Assembly (NCBI RefSeq): GCF_002285635.2
Contig: NZ_CP023049.2
Location: 558,001 to 622,000, forward strand
Reading direction: 5' to 3'
DNA from: Chryseobacterium piperi
GTDB lineage: Bacteria; Bacteroidota; Bacteroidia; Flavobacteriales; Weeksellaceae
DNA: 64,000 nucleotides
This document shows positions 42,742 through 52,201 of the stretch, one piece after another. The first letter of the stretch is position 1, and the number at the start of each line of letters is the position of its first letter. The notes under the pieces are model-generated. The model had not been told where the DNA came from and made no database searches. It saw nothing but the letters and a program-made list of their open reading frames with translations. The translations under genes were made by a program, and so were the position numbers.

Positions 42742-45693
42742 TTATTTTTTGATGAATTTTGAATTAAATACTTTTCCTTTATCTTCGATTGAAATTAGAT
42801 AAGCTCCTGTATTCAGCCTTGATACAGAAATCTTATTATCTGTAATTTGTCCATTCATAACAATTTGCCCAGCCATATTTGTAATGGTAAATAGAGCTTT
42901 GGATGAAACCTTAGTTACATTGAGTACATCACTGGTTGGGTTAGGATAAATTTGAATTGAGTTATTGTCTTTTAATAAGTCGTTAGTAGCTAGTTGCTCA
43001 GATTGTATAAGTACCGGATAATCTTCAACTTCTCCAAATCTTTGGCTGCTACATCCACTGTTAGGCTGATATTCATAGGCTAATATAACTCTCATTATCA
43101 CATTTCCATCCGTATATGCATCTGCAGGAACAGAGAATGTTCCCGAAACAGGTGTCGTTATACTAGGGGTGCTTGTGTAGATGATTTCAGAATCGGAAAA
43201 GACTCCATCTCTGTTAAAATCGATCCATGCAGTTACCCCTTCATTATATTGAACGCCTGTCCATTGTTTTGTTACACTTATTGCATTGCCGGAAGATCCT
43301 TGCTTAAGGGTGATAAGCTTTGTAAGATCTGTAGTGTAGTCTGTGTAAGGGGAAGCGTTGCTGTTGTTTGAAACAGGGCTCATTCCTACAGGAGTTACGG
43401 TGACATTAGAAATATATTCATCGTTAGAATTGCTTCCGGTAATAGTACATCTCGTAAAAGGAAGGGTTGTAAAATTAGTAGGAGATGAATAGTTACCAGT
43501 TGTAGCACTACAAACATTGGCTATTTGAACTTCATATGGGGTAGCTTCAGCTAACCCGGAAATGTAATAAGAATTGTTTGTTACAGGGACGGTAGTCCAT
43601 GTAGCTGTTCCTGTCTTTCTATACATTAATGAATAAGTGGCACCTTGCAATGCAGGCCAGTTTACACTTGCGGAAGTCCTCGTAATTCCGGTAATTGTAA
43701 TTCCTGAAGGAGCGGCTGAAGAGCAGGCCTCTGCGGACGCTGAAACTGTAGCATTACCTATAGTATAAAATACGTTATCAAGAGCACTTACCCTGATTTT
43801 CACATTTGAATTAGGAGTAAGTGATGAAAATGAAAAAGGTTCTGCCCCATCATTAGGAGTTGATGGACTAACAATCGTCCATGTATTTCCATTGTCTGTC
43901 GTGTAATCTATCTTTACATTTTGTACATTGTAGGGAGCGCTGTTAGTATTGACTACATCCCAAGTAATAGCTCCTTGAGTATTATTATAAACAATAGTTG
44001 ATGTCACCTTAAAAGGACCTTCATTTCCGATTTGTATTTTTGCCAGCCCGCTCTGTGTTTGCTGCTGAGTAACATCCGGATTATTGTCTCTCACAGTTAC
44101 CTTAAAATTCATTGTTCTGGGTACGTTTGATACTGTTTCCCAATCTTGTGTACTGGTAAGAAATCCGTTAAGGACATTAGATAGCTTAGGGAAGTATCGT
44201 GTAGAAGATGCGGAAGGCATCAAAGATCTGAAATTGGCTCCATTGTTTCTTGCCGCATTCACTGCACCAAATGCACTGGAAGTAAGGTCGTACTGTTCCC
44301 ATGTGTAAGTCATTGGATCGTTTTCAGCATCCACCGCAGAAGCTGTTAATACAAAAGCAGTTCCTTTTGGAATTATTTTGTTGGGGAGTGGTTGTATTGT
44401 TGGGGGAGTGTTGTTTATTGCTGTAATGGTACCGCAGTTTTTAGAATTAGTATATACCTGTACTTCTTCAATATTTTTGGTATGAAAATAAGCATCCGAA
44501 TTCATTTGAACATTGGCATTTGTGATTCCGGCATATCCCATGATGGTAGATCCTGATCCCGGTTCCATATGAGCTCCGTGAAGGGCAATTGACATGGTGT
44601 GCGCTCCACCAAACTGATGTCCTAGTTCATGAGCTACAAAGTCTATGTCAAAAGTATCCCCAAAAGGCTGGTCAATAATATTAGGAGAAGTAATTCCAGC
44701 GCCTTTTGAAGTTGCATCATTGTTGTTTGCTGGATTTATACAAACATTTCCAACACGACCAGCGCTTCCGCCTCCGCCTCTGTGTCCGAAGAAGTGCCCT
44801 ATGTCATAGGCTGCATTCCCTATAGTTGAGGTCAGGGTTTGTTGGACTTGAAGATTCCAGGCTGAAGGTGCGCTATAGGTACCATTGGAGTTTGCTATAA
44901 CATTTGAATAAGGATCGGTAGCAGGATCAGGGAAAATCAATTGAGGTAAATCCTGAACAATCATACGGATTCCAAAATCTTTTTCAAATACACCGTTGAC
45001 TCTGTTCATTGTTGCATTGATTCTGGCGGCAGCACCAGGGATGCCTCCGGCAAGCTGGGTATACTCACCATTTACTGAGATAGCAATTCTATAGGTTCTA
45101 TATTTTTGATCATTGTTTTTATTAGTACCATTCAAAACATTTTTGGATTGTCGTAACCTGCCTATCTGTTTTTTTTCTAATTCAGGTTCAGAGGTCTTAC
45201 ACTCAAAAGGTTTTCCATCTTGCGTTTTGTTTGATTTGAAAAAGACACCATATGTATCTTTCTCCTGAGTGATTGGCTCAATAAATTCATATTTTCCAGT
45301 ATTGGCATTGAAAAGCATAGACTGAAAATCATTGGGCGCAGTACTGAACCTGATATGCTTATTGGGATCATCTAATCCAATTCCTGAATAAGCTCCTAAC
45401 TGGTATCTGTCTGCCATTGACTTTTCTACTACAGGTGAGCTAAAAATAGAAAATCGTTCGATTTTTCCATCTGTAGTTGGTAGCGAAATGATAAGCGGAT
45501 TTGCTCCCTTTCCTGCTTCTGGAGCATTTTTTAAAATAGCTCTGAGGTTAGAAAGATCTATTTTATAAGCATGAATGACGTTGACTTCTTTCCTTGTAGG
45601 TGAAATCTTCTGGGATACTGATTCCCAGCGTTGTGAATGTAAACTAGTTAAACCTAAAGTTAATACACAAACGAAAATAATTTTCTTTTTCAT
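42742..45693 (-). CDS. Reprolysin-like (M12B) metalloprotease with type 9 secretion sorting domain
   Basis: A 983-residue secreted protease. After a signal peptide (LTSLHSQ) and a propeptide-like region, the catalytic site HELGHQFGGAH lies at 355-365, with the Met-turn region TIMGYAGI behind it. Then come cadherin/Ig-like parts, a fibronectin type III domain (APSGITITGITRTSASVNW) and a GEVEDY-type segment (RFGEVEDYPVLI). The C-terminal sorting domain starts at IQIYPNPTSDVLNV and ends in GAYLISIEDKGKVFNSKFIKK, the type A signal for export by the T9SS. It is a probable extracellular protease. Confidence 0.94.
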   Translation of the reverse strand: MKKKIIFVCVLTLGLTSLHSQRWESVSQKISPTRKEVNVIHAYKIDLSNLRAILKNAPEAGKGANPLIISLPTTDGKIERFSIFSSPVVEKSMADRYQLGAYSGIGLDDPNKHIRFSTAPNDFQSMLFNANTGKYEFIEPITQEKDTYGVFFKSNKTQDGKPFECKTSEPELEKKQIGRLRQSKNVLNGTNKNNDQKYRTYRIAISVNGEYTQLAGGIPGAAARINATMNRVNGVFEKDFGIRMIVQDLPQLIFPDPATDPYSNVIANSNGTYSAPSAWNLQVQQTLTSTIGNAAYDIGHFFGHRGGGGSAGRVGNVCINPANNNDATSKGAGITSPNIIDQPFGDTFDIDFVAHELGHQFGGAHTMSIALHGAHMEPGSGSTIMGYAGITNANVQMNSDAYFHTKNIEEVQVYTNSKNCGTITAINNTPPTIQPLPNKIIPKGTAFVLTASAVDAENDPMTYTWEQYDLTSSAFGAVNAARNNGANFRSLMPSASSTRYFPKLSNVLNGFLTSTQDWETVSNVPRTMNFKVTVRDNNPDVTQQQTQSGLAKIQIGNEGPFKVTSTIVYNNTQGAITWDVVNTNSAPYNVQNVKIDYTTDNGNTWTIVSPSTPNDGAEPFSFSSLTPNSNVKIRVSALDNVFYTIGNATVSASAEACSSAAPSGITITGITRTSASVNWPALQGATYSLMYRKTGTATWTTVPVTNNSYYISGLAEATPYEVQIANVCSATTGNYSSPTNFTTLPFTRCTITGSNSNDEYISNVTVTPVGMSPVSNNSNASPYTDYTTDLTKLITLKQGSSGNAISVTKQWTGVQYNEGVTAWIDFNRDGVFSDSEIIYTSTPSITTPVSGTFSVPADAYTDGNVIMRVILAYEYQPNSGCSSQRFGEVEDYPVLIQSEQLATNDLLKDNNSIQIYPNPTSDVLNVTKVSSKALFTITNMAGQIVMNGQITDNKISVSRLNTGAYLISIEDKGKVFNSKFIKK

Positions 45694-45728
45694 AATATAT
45701 TTTTTTTAAAAAAAGTGGTGTTTGTATA

Positions 45729-45736
45729 CAAATGTA
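45729..45736 (-). promoter_or_regulatory. -7 element of the M12B-type gene
   Basis: The minus strand reads TACATTTG, 36 nt before the start codon of the metalloprotease. No TTG is found at the expected -33 distance. Confidence 0.45.
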
Positions 45737-46128
45737 GTTTAATTTTAACTAGTTTTTTGATTTTTACGTTTGTTTTAGGTGTATTTAATTGTTTTAAATA
45801 TATTAATAGTTTTATTTGTTTTATTGGAGTATGTTTTTCACTATATGTTTTTATTTTATAAAAAAAATACTCATTAAATACTGGGCTGTAAAATGATTCG
45901 GTTGATATTTAATAATTTTTTATTAAAAAGATTAAAGAATTGAAAGAAATTATCTCTTTAAAAGATTGTGGTTGTATATGTTTCAATAATTCTTATAAGA
46001 AGAGTCCCTTTTATGCTGCCAAATGTAATTTCATAAATAGGACATAGCAGATAATACTATTATTTAAACAATAGTATATAAATGTTAGGATCGATAAATT
46101 ATAGTTGTTTTTTATCTCCTGCTTTTAA
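45737..46128. other. AT-rich gap between tatC and the M12B-type gene
   Basis: About 390 bases without coding capacity. One perfect 8-bp hairpin (ATACTATT/AATAGTAT, 46054-46077) lies 52 nt behind the tatC stop and may end its transcript, although no T run follows. Nothing else is recognised. Confidence 0.5.
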
Positions 46129-46956
46129 TTAATTCTGAACAGCCGGAAGGTTTCCGTCACGTTTCTGAATTTTTTTGTAAGTATAAGAGCACATTACAAT
46201 ACTGAACTCATAAAGTAACAGCAATGGGAAAGCGGCCATAATCATACTTAAAACATCGGCAGGAGTAATAATCGCAGCGACAACCATAATAAGAACGATA
46301 GCATGTCTGCGGTATGTTTTCATGAATTTTGGACTTAAAATTCCAATACTTGTCAGGAAATAGATCAGAATTGGAAAAAGGAAAACGATTCCCATTCCTA
46401 AAACCACCTGTAAGAATAGAGTCGTATAATCACTAAGGTCATATAACGGAACAATAATATCAGAAATTTTGAAGATCACCCCAAAATTAACAGCGAAAGG
46501 AAGGATTAAAAAATAACCACATAAAACTCCTGTCATAAAAAGAATCCAAACGGAATTAATAATGAAAATTGAGTTTTTTCTTTCTTTTGGATGTAATGCC
46601 GGACTGATAAAACGCCACAGTTCCCAAACAATATAAGGGAATGCCAGAACGATTCCACCGAAAATAGAAACAGCCATCATTACATTAAACTGCTGATAAA
46701 GTCTTTGTACACGAACAGGGAATTCCTTTGGAAGATGGATACTGTTTTCTCCTAAAATCATTCTTGAAAAATGATTCACAATTTTAAAAGTAGGAAAATC
46801 ATTTCTGGTAGGGCCGAAAAAGATATGGTCCATGATCCAATTGATATTAAAGCCAATAATAAAAGCAGCAATGATAATAGCAATTATTGAGCGGACCAAA
46901 TGTCCTCTTAATTCTCCAATATGCCCAAGAAAAGACATTTCCTTTTTTTCATCCAT
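46129..46956 (-). CDS. tatC: Sec-independent protein translocase subunit TatC
   Basis: A 275-residue membrane protein with six predicted helices. Conserved TatC parts are MSFLGHIGELRGHLVRSI at the N-terminus, the FxxxxxPFAVNFG-type loop (LILPFAVNFGVIF), and RRHAIVLIMVVAAIITPADVLSMIMAAFPLLLLYE in helices 5-6. TatC is the receptor for folded proteins carrying twin-arginine signals. No tatA is nearby. As I recall, many Flavobacteriia have kdsD directly before tatC; here two other genes lie in between. Confidence 0.95.
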   Translation of the reverse strand: MDEKKEMSFLGHIGELRGHLVRSIIAIIIAAFIIGFNINWIMDHIFFGPTRNDFPTFKIVNHFSRMILGENSIHLPKEFPVRVQRLYQQFNVMMAVSIFGGIVLAFPYIVWELWRFISPALHPKERKNSIFIINSVWILFMTGVLCGYFLILPFAVNFGVIFKISDIIVPLYDLSDYTTLFLQVVLGMGIVFLFPILIYFLTSIGILSPKFMKTYRRHAIVLIMVVAAIITPADVLSMIMAAFPLLLLYEFSIVMCSYTYKKIQKRDGNLPAVQN

Positions 46957-47091
46957 TGTAATAGAATCTATCTAGATTATTAAGATCTTAATAAAGTTAA
47001 TACTTTATAAGTGTGCAAAACTATGAAATAATAATCAGTAATTGAAATTATTGTTTATGATTTTATTGAACTTTATATGTATATCAACTAA

Positions 47092-47119
47092 GAGTCCCGG
47101 TAAAAATTTATCGGGACTC
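47092..47119 (-). terminator. Hairpin after the YceI-like gene
   Basis: An 8-bp stem (GAGTCCCG/CGGGACTC) with an AT-rich 12-nt loop, 31 nt behind the stop of the YceI-like gene. The T tail on the minus strand is weak. Confidence 0.55.
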
Positions 47120-47150
47120 ATTTCAATATTCTTTTTATGCTTCTAAAGAT

Positions 47151-47768
47151 TTATTTATAAAATTTTGATGTTATTTCTACATCTGGCCAGGTTTTATTTT
47201 TATGGAGGTCTTTGCATATCTCTGAAATGGATTTTAAAGCATTGTTAGCTTTAAAATCATCTATAATATCTATTTTCCCTTTAAGAATCAGGGTATCACC
47301 ACTCTTTTCATAGACAAAAGGAATATCTTTGGAAATGTTGTTCATTGTAATTTTTACAGGAACCTTATTGTTTTCAAATTTGCCAAAACTGCCGAGTATA
47401 CTCCCCTTCATTCTTTGGAAGAAAAATGTCTTTAATTTGGCATCTCTGTCGGCTGCATTACTATTTACGGATTCTGTATTGATACTAAATTTTGCACCAT
47501 TCAATGCTTCTTCAAGGTTGGCTGCTTTATCATTAATAGATTCTAACTTAATGTCATTAAAACTACCTTTAACTCCTGTTTTTTCTGGTACAGGATATTT
47601 AAATGCAGTCCATGTCAATTTGTATTTGAGTTGTTTGTTTTCAGTAGAAGATACTATGTCTTGAGAAGTATTTGAGGTTGTCTTATCATCAACTACCTCA
47701 TTTTTCTTACATGATGTCATTAACAGGGGTAAAGCCATGGCCATTATCCAGATACTTTTGTTTTTCAT
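47151..47768 (-). CDS. YceI-domain lipoprotein
   Basis: A 205-residue lipoprotein, lipobox LLMTSC with the lipidated Cys20. After a Ser/Thr-rich linker the sequence fits the YceI/lipocalin-like barrel: LTWTAFKYPVPEKTGVKGSFNDIKL near the start, then LNGAKFSINTESVNSNAADRDAKLKTFFF and ILGSFGKFENNKVPVKITMNN. The family binds isoprenoid or other lipids. The transcript has no close neighbour. Confidence 0.85.
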   Translation of the reverse strand: MKNKSIWIMAMALPLLMTSCKKNEVVDDKTTSNTSQDIVSSTENKQLKYKLTWTAFKYPVPEKTGVKGSFNDIKLESINDKAANLEEALNGAKFSINTESVNSNAADRDAKLKTFFFQRMKGSILGSFGKFENNKVPVKITMNNISKDIPFVYEKSGDTLILKGKIDIIDDFKANNALKSISEICKDLHKNKTWPDVEITSKFYK

Positions 47769-47948
47769 AAGATGTGAATTTTTATTATTTATCGGTCTAA
47801 TGTATTAATTTAAAGATGCTTAATGTAAGGTTTAACGAAGTTTAACCTTGCTTAATTTTAGATTAAATTAGAGTCATAAGTTTGGTTTTTGTATGGTATA
47901 GGTTATCACTTTCCAACGCTTTCTTATAATTACTCATAACATAAACAT

Positions 47949-47968
47949 AATAAGTCCCGAGACTTATT
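47949..47968 (-). terminator. Hairpin after the DJ-1/PfpI gene
   Basis: A perfect 8-bp stem (AATAAGTC/GACTTATT) with loop CCGA, 21 nt behind the stop of the DJ-1/PfpI gene. The minus-strand tail is not T-rich. Confidence 0.5.
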
Positions 47969-47988
47969 TCCACATTTTTTGTATACTT

Positions 47989-48675
47989 CTATTTTTCCAG
48001 TATTTCCAACACCTTTTCTCCGACAGCTCCTCCAGATTGAGGGTTTTGTCCGGTCACCAGTCTTCCGTCTGCTACTGCAAAAGAAACGAAATCCTGATCT
48101 GCCTTTACATAATGAGCTCCTTTGCTTTTCAAAACATCTTCAGTAAGGTAAGGCATATGATCTGCTAATTCTGCAGCAACTTCTTCTGAATTTGAAAAAC
48201 CTGTCAGAGTCTTTCCTTTAATCAGTAATTCGCCATCTGAAAGTTTGATATTGAATAAACCGACTGCTCCGTGACATACAGAAGAAACAATTCCTCCGTT
48301 TTCATAAATCTTACGTGATATTTCCTGCAATTCCTTGTTTTCAGGGAAATCCCAAACAACTCCGTGTCCTCCGGAATAATAAATGACATCATACTCTTCT
48401 GGATTGATACCTTTTGGTTGTAAGGTATCAGCTAATTTATTTCTAAAAGTCTCATCTGCATAATATTTCCAGTCAACAGGCTGTACAAACATCTGTAAAC
48501 TAATCGGATCGAGTGGGGTATAGCCTCCTCTAGGACTTACAAAATCAATTTCATATCCTTTCTGGGACAGTTTTTCATAAAAGTGAACCGCTTCACCCAG
48601 CCATAAGCCGGTAGCTCTGTCCATATTCGGGTATTTCTCTACGCTTGTTACTACGATTAATGCTTTTTTCTTCAT
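47989..48675 (-). CDS. DJ-1/PfpI superfamily protein (Hsp31-like)
   Basis: A 228-residue class I glutamine-amidotransferase-like protein. The nucleophile is Cys134 in SVCHGAVGL and the partner His135, with a conserved acid at Glu28 (WLGEAVHFYEKL) as in the Hsp31/glyoxalase III branch. SGGHGVVWDFPEN and FVSPRGG are further signature parts. Proposed activities of this branch are glutathione-independent methylglyoxal removal and protein repair. It is a single gene on the minus strand. Confidence 0.92.
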   Translation of the reverse strand: MKKKALIVVTSVEKYPNMDRATGLWLGEAVHFYEKLSQKGYEIDFVSPRGGYTPLDPISLQMFVQPVDWKYYADETFRNKLADTLQPKGINPEEYDVIYYSGGHGVVWDFPENKELQEISRKIYENGGIVSSVCHGAVGLFNIKLSDGELLIKGKTLTGFSNSEEVAAELADHMPYLTEDVLKSKGAHYVKADQDFVSFAVADGRLVTGQNPQSGGAVGEKVLEILEK

Positions 48676-48770
48676 TGTTTTTTCTTTAAAAGAATTAATA
48701 ATTAGGTTTGGTTATGTAAACAAGTTAAGAAAAATTTTTAAGATGAGTTCCGAGCTCTCTAAAAAGAAAG

Positions 48771-48798
48771 CAGCCAGTTTACTTTCGCAAACTGGCTG
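48771..48798 (-). terminator. Terminator of kdsD
   Basis: A perfect 10-bp stem (CAGCCAGTTT/AAACTGGCTG) with an eight-base loop, followed on the minus strand by CTTTCTTTTT, 28 nt behind the kdsD stop. Confidence 0.8.
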
Positions 48799-48826
48799 AT
48801 ATGTTATGTATTCAAGAGAAATAAAA

Positions 48827-49786
48827 CTATATAATCCCTTCATCTAAAAGCTTATGAAGATCTATAATTCCAAAATATTTTCCATTTTCTGTAACGACAA
48901 GCTGCCCGATATTATTTTCTTTTAGAATTTTCATCGCTTCTCTTGCCAATATATTTTTTTCAATGGTTTTTGGATTCAGAGACATGATATCTTTAGCCAG
49001 TACTTTAGCTACATCTTCACCTTTCATTAGCATTCTTCTTAAATCCCCATCGGTAATCACTCCAATGATTTTATCTTTATTGGTTACGACTGTGATTCCA
49101 TGGCTTGATGCGCTGATTGAAATAATAACATCTCTTACAGGAGCATCTTCTGAAACCTGAGGCTTTTGGGAAGAAAGAAACTGTTCAACTCTTGCCGTTA
49201 AGTTTTTGCCTAAGCTTCCACCGGGGTGAAATTTGGCAAAATCATTCTCTTTGAAATTATTAAGTTCCATAAGACAAATGGCTAATGCATCTCCCAGCGC
49301 CATTTGTATGGTTGTGGAACTTGTAGGTGCTAATTTGTTTGGACAAGCTTCCAAATCGACATGGGTATCCAGTATAATTTCAGAAAATTCAGCCAGTTTG
49401 CTATTTTTATTACCGGTCATTCCGATTAATGCAGAAGAATACTCTTTCAAAAACGGAACAAGATTGGTAATTTCTGGAGAATTTCCGGAATTTGAGATGC
49501 ATAAAACAACATCTTGCTTTTGAATCACTCCAAGATCTCCATGAATAGCTTCTGAAGCATGAAGAAATTGGGAAGGAGTTCCTGTAGAATTTAAAGTAGC
49601 TACTATTTTATTGCCGACATGAGCTGATTTTCCGATTCCGACAACGATTAATTTTCCTTTTGCTGAGTGGATGATCTCTACTGCTTTCGCAAATTGATCG
49701 TCGATTCTGTTCTTTAATTTTTCAAGTTCTGAAATTTCTATTTCTAACGTACTTTTTGCTATAGAAATGATATTAGCTCTTTCCAT
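48827..49786 (-). CDS. kdsD: D-arabinose 5-phosphate isomerase (KpsF/GutQ family)
   Basis: A 319-residue sugar-phosphate isomerase that makes arabinose 5-phosphate for Kdo in lipopolysaccharide. The SIS domain contains GKLIVVGIGKSAHVGNKI, STGTPSQFLHASEAIHGDLGVI and CISNSGNSPEI, and PTSSTTIQMALGDALA is the catalytic loop. Two CBS domains follow (VRDVIISISASSHGITVVTN; IMSLNPKTIEKNILAREAM). Length and domain order are standard. It is divergent from recQ across a 161-nt spacer. Confidence 0.94.
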   Translation of the reverse strand: MERANIISIAKSTLEIEISELEKLKNRIDDQFAKAVEIIHSAKGKLIVVGIGKSAHVGNKIVATLNSTGTPSQFLHASEAIHGDLGVIQKQDVVLCISNSGNSPEITNLVPFLKEYSSALIGMTGNKNSKLAEFSEIILDTHVDLEACPNKLAPTSSTTIQMALGDALAICLMELNNFKENDFAKFHPGGSLGKNLTARVEQFLSSQKPQVSEDAPVRDVIISISASSHGITVVTNKDKIIGVITDGDLRRMLMKGEDVAKVLAKDIMSLNPKTIEKNILAREAMKILKENNIGQLVVTENGKYFGIIDLHKLLDEGII

Positions 49787-49947
49787 TTTTACCTTTACAA
49801 TTTGTATACAAAATTCTCCCGATATAAATTTATACTTTAAAAAGAAAATTTAATATAAATTTTATTTTTTATAAATTCGTTCGCTTTTATTTTAAGCAAA
49901 AATTTTATAACTTTGGATTAGATGCAAATTTAGCAATAGAAAATTAG

Positions 49948-52152
49948 ATGAGCGCAAAAAAAGCCACTTTATCAGGCGAATTGAAAAAATATTTCGGGTT
50001 TTCTACTTTTAAAGGACAACAAGAACAAATCATAGAAAACCTGTTAGAAGGAAAGGATATATTTGTTTTGATGCCGACAGGAGGAGGTAAGTCATTATGT
50101 TACCAACTTCCGGCACTCATTTCAGAAGGGACGGCAATAGTAGTTTCTCCCTTAATAGCACTAATGAAGAATCAGGTGGATGCCGTGAATGGTCTTTCTT
50201 CTGATGACGGAATAGCACACGTTTTAAATTCATCATTAAATAAAACGCAGACCAAGCAGGTCTTCGATGACATTAAAAGCGGCAAAACAAAATTATTGTA
50301 TGTTGCTCCGGAATCATTAATCAAAGAAGATTATCTTGATTTCTTTAAAGAAGTTAAAATTTCTTTCTTTGCGATTGATGAGGCTCACTGTATTTCAGAA
50401 TGGGGACATGACTTCAGGCCTGAGTACAGAAATTTGAAAACGATTATTGATAAGATTGCAGATGTTCCTGTCATTGCACTTACGGCAACAGCCACCCCAA
50501 AAGTTCAGGATGATATCCAAAAAACATTGGGAATGACTAATGCATTGGTATTTAAAGAAAGCTTTAATAGAGCTAATCTATACTATGAAGTTCGCCCAAA
50601 AGTCAATATTGATCGGGAAGTCGTTCGGTTTATTAATCAGAATAAAGGTAAATCAGGGATTATATATTGTTTAAGCCGTAGGAAAGTAGAAGAACTTGCG
50701 CAATTATTGCAAGTAAACGGGATTAATGCACTTCCGTATCATGCTGGCTTAGATCAAAAAGTAAGAGTAGCCAATCAGGATAAGTTTCTCATGGAAGAAG
50801 CTGATGTTATTGTGGCGACTATTGCATTTGGAATGGGAATCGATAAACCGGATGTTCGTTTTGTAATTCATTACGATTTCCCTAAGTCTCTGGAAAGTTA
50901 CTATCAGGAAACCGGAAGAGCCGGAAGAGATGGTGGAGAAGGATACTGCCTGGCATTCTATGATCCTAAAGACATTGAAAAATTAGAAAAATTCCTGGCT
51001 CAAAAACCCGTCTCTGAAAGAGAAATCGGATTGCAGCTTTTAAATGAGGTAGTAGGATATGCTGAGACCTCTATGAGCAGAAGACAGTATATTCTTTATT
51101 ACTTTGGAGAAACTTTTGATCCTGTAAAAGGAGATGGGGCGAATATGTGTGATAATGCTTCGAACCCGCCTAAATTAAAAGATGCGACAGAGGATCTTAA
51201 AAAGGTTCTTAAGCTGATCAATGAAACCGGAGAGAAATTTAAATCAAAAGATTTGATCTCTGTTATTGTAGGAAAAGAAAGTGCTGTGACCAAATCTTAT
51301 AAACTGGAACAAACCTCTTATTTCGGTTTTGGAAAAGATGAAAAAGACAATTATTGGAAAACAATCTTAAGACAGGCAACGGTTCAGAACTTTTTACAAA
51401 AGGATATTGAAACCTATGGTGTTTTAAAGATTTCAGAAAAAGGTCTGAAGGTATTGGATGGAAAATTAGAGCACTCTTTCTTAATTGCTGAAGACAGGGA
51501 ATTTGACTTAACACAGACTAAGGCAGAAAGTGATCAGGTTCAAATGCAGGCTGGAGGAAGTCTTGATCAGAACTTATTCACACAGCTGAAAGAATTAAGA
51601 AAAAAAGTGGCGAAGAAATACGGAATTCCTCCGTATACGGTCTTCATGGATCCTAGTTTAGAAGATATGACGATTCAGTATCCGGTAACCGTAGAAGAAA
51701 TAACCAAAATTTATGGGGTTGGTGAAGGAAAAGCCAAGAAATATGGTAAAGAATTTGCTGACTTTATAAAAACTTATGTAGAAGATAATAATATCGAATG
51801 TACCCATGATATGATTTTAAAACAAGTGGCTAATAAATCCAGCCATAAGGTTTTTATCATTCAGAGTACGGATAAAAAAATAGACCTTGAAGATATTGCA
51901 AGAGCGAAGAATTTAACAATGAATGAATTGTTGAAGGAAATGGAAAGTATTGTATATCAAGGGACAAAATTGAACATCGATTATTATATTGAAGATAATT
52001 TCGATGAAGATATTGTAGATGGGTTCATGGAATTCATGAACGAATCTGAAAGTGACAGCATGAAAGTATTGCTGGATGAATTTGGAGATGAGCTTTCGGA
52101 CGAAGAGGTACGAATGTTAAGGATAAAATTCATTAGTGACGTAGCTAATTAA
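49948..52152 (+). CDS. recQ: ATP-dependent DNA helicase RecQ with a degenerate zinc site
   Basis: A 734-residue SF2 helicase for recombination and fork repair. Walker A is MPTGGGKSLCYQ with TGGGKS at 44-49, and the DEAH box is at 144-147. Motifs V and VI (GRAGRDG) and an RQC/winged-helix region follow. The four cysteines that bind zinc in E. coli RecQ (Cys380, 397, 400, 403) are largely missing: the aligned segment reads MSRRQYILYYFGE then GANMCDNASNPP, keeping only one. From about 540 a HRDC-like domain and helix-hairpin part extend the protein. A T-less but stable hairpin follows the stop. Confidence 0.93.
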   Translation: MSAKKATLSGELKKYFGFSTFKGQQEQIIENLLEGKDIFVLMPTGGGKSLCYQLPALISEGTAIVVSPLIALMKNQVDAVNGLSSDDGIAHVLNSSLNKTQTKQVFDDIKSGKTKLLYVAPESLIKEDYLDFFKEVKISFFAIDEAHCISEWGHDFRPEYRNLKTIIDKIADVPVIALTATATPKVQDDIQKTLGMTNALVFKESFNRANLYYEVRPKVNIDREVVRFINQNKGKSGIIYCLSRRKVEELAQLLQVNGINALPYHAGLDQKVRVANQDKFLMEEADVIVATIAFGMGIDKPDVRFVIHYDFPKSLESYYQETGRAGRDGGEGYCLAFYDPKDIEKLEKFLAQKPVSEREIGLQLLNEVVGYAETSMSRRQYILYYFGETFDPVKGDGANMCDNASNPPKLKDATEDLKKVLKLINETGEKFKSKDLISVIVGKESAVTKSYKLEQTSYFGFGKDEKDNYWKTILRQATVQNFLQKDIETYGVLKISEKGLKVLDGKLEHSFLIAEDREFDLTQTKAESDQVQMQAGGSLDQNLFTQLKELRKKVAKKYGIPPYTVFMDPSLEDMTIQYPVTVEEITKIYGVGEGKAKKYGKEFADFIKTYVEDNNIECTHDMILKQVANKSSHKVFIIQSTDKKIDLEDIARAKNLTMNELLKEMESIVYQGTKLNIDYYIEDNFDEDIVDGFMEFMNESESDSMKVLLDEFGDELSDEEVRMLRIKFISDVAN

Positions 52153-52164
52153 ATTAAAAATATG

Positions 52165-52190
52165 AACCTTATCCGATCATGGGTAAGGTT
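52165..52190 (+). terminator. Hairpin after recQ
   Basis: A 10-bp stem (AACCTTATCC/GGGTAAGGTT, one T-G pair) with loop GATCAT, 12 nt after the recQ stop and 11 nt before the glycosyltransferase start. It has only a short T run, so read-through is possible. It could also hinder ribosome entry to the next gene. Confidence 0.5.
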
Positions 52191-52201
52191 CTTTGCTTAT
52201 G

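Noticed and set aside
52193-52201. TTG start for the glycosyltransferase
   Set aside because: Two ATG codons follow immediately and the family N-terminus begins at MKKISV.
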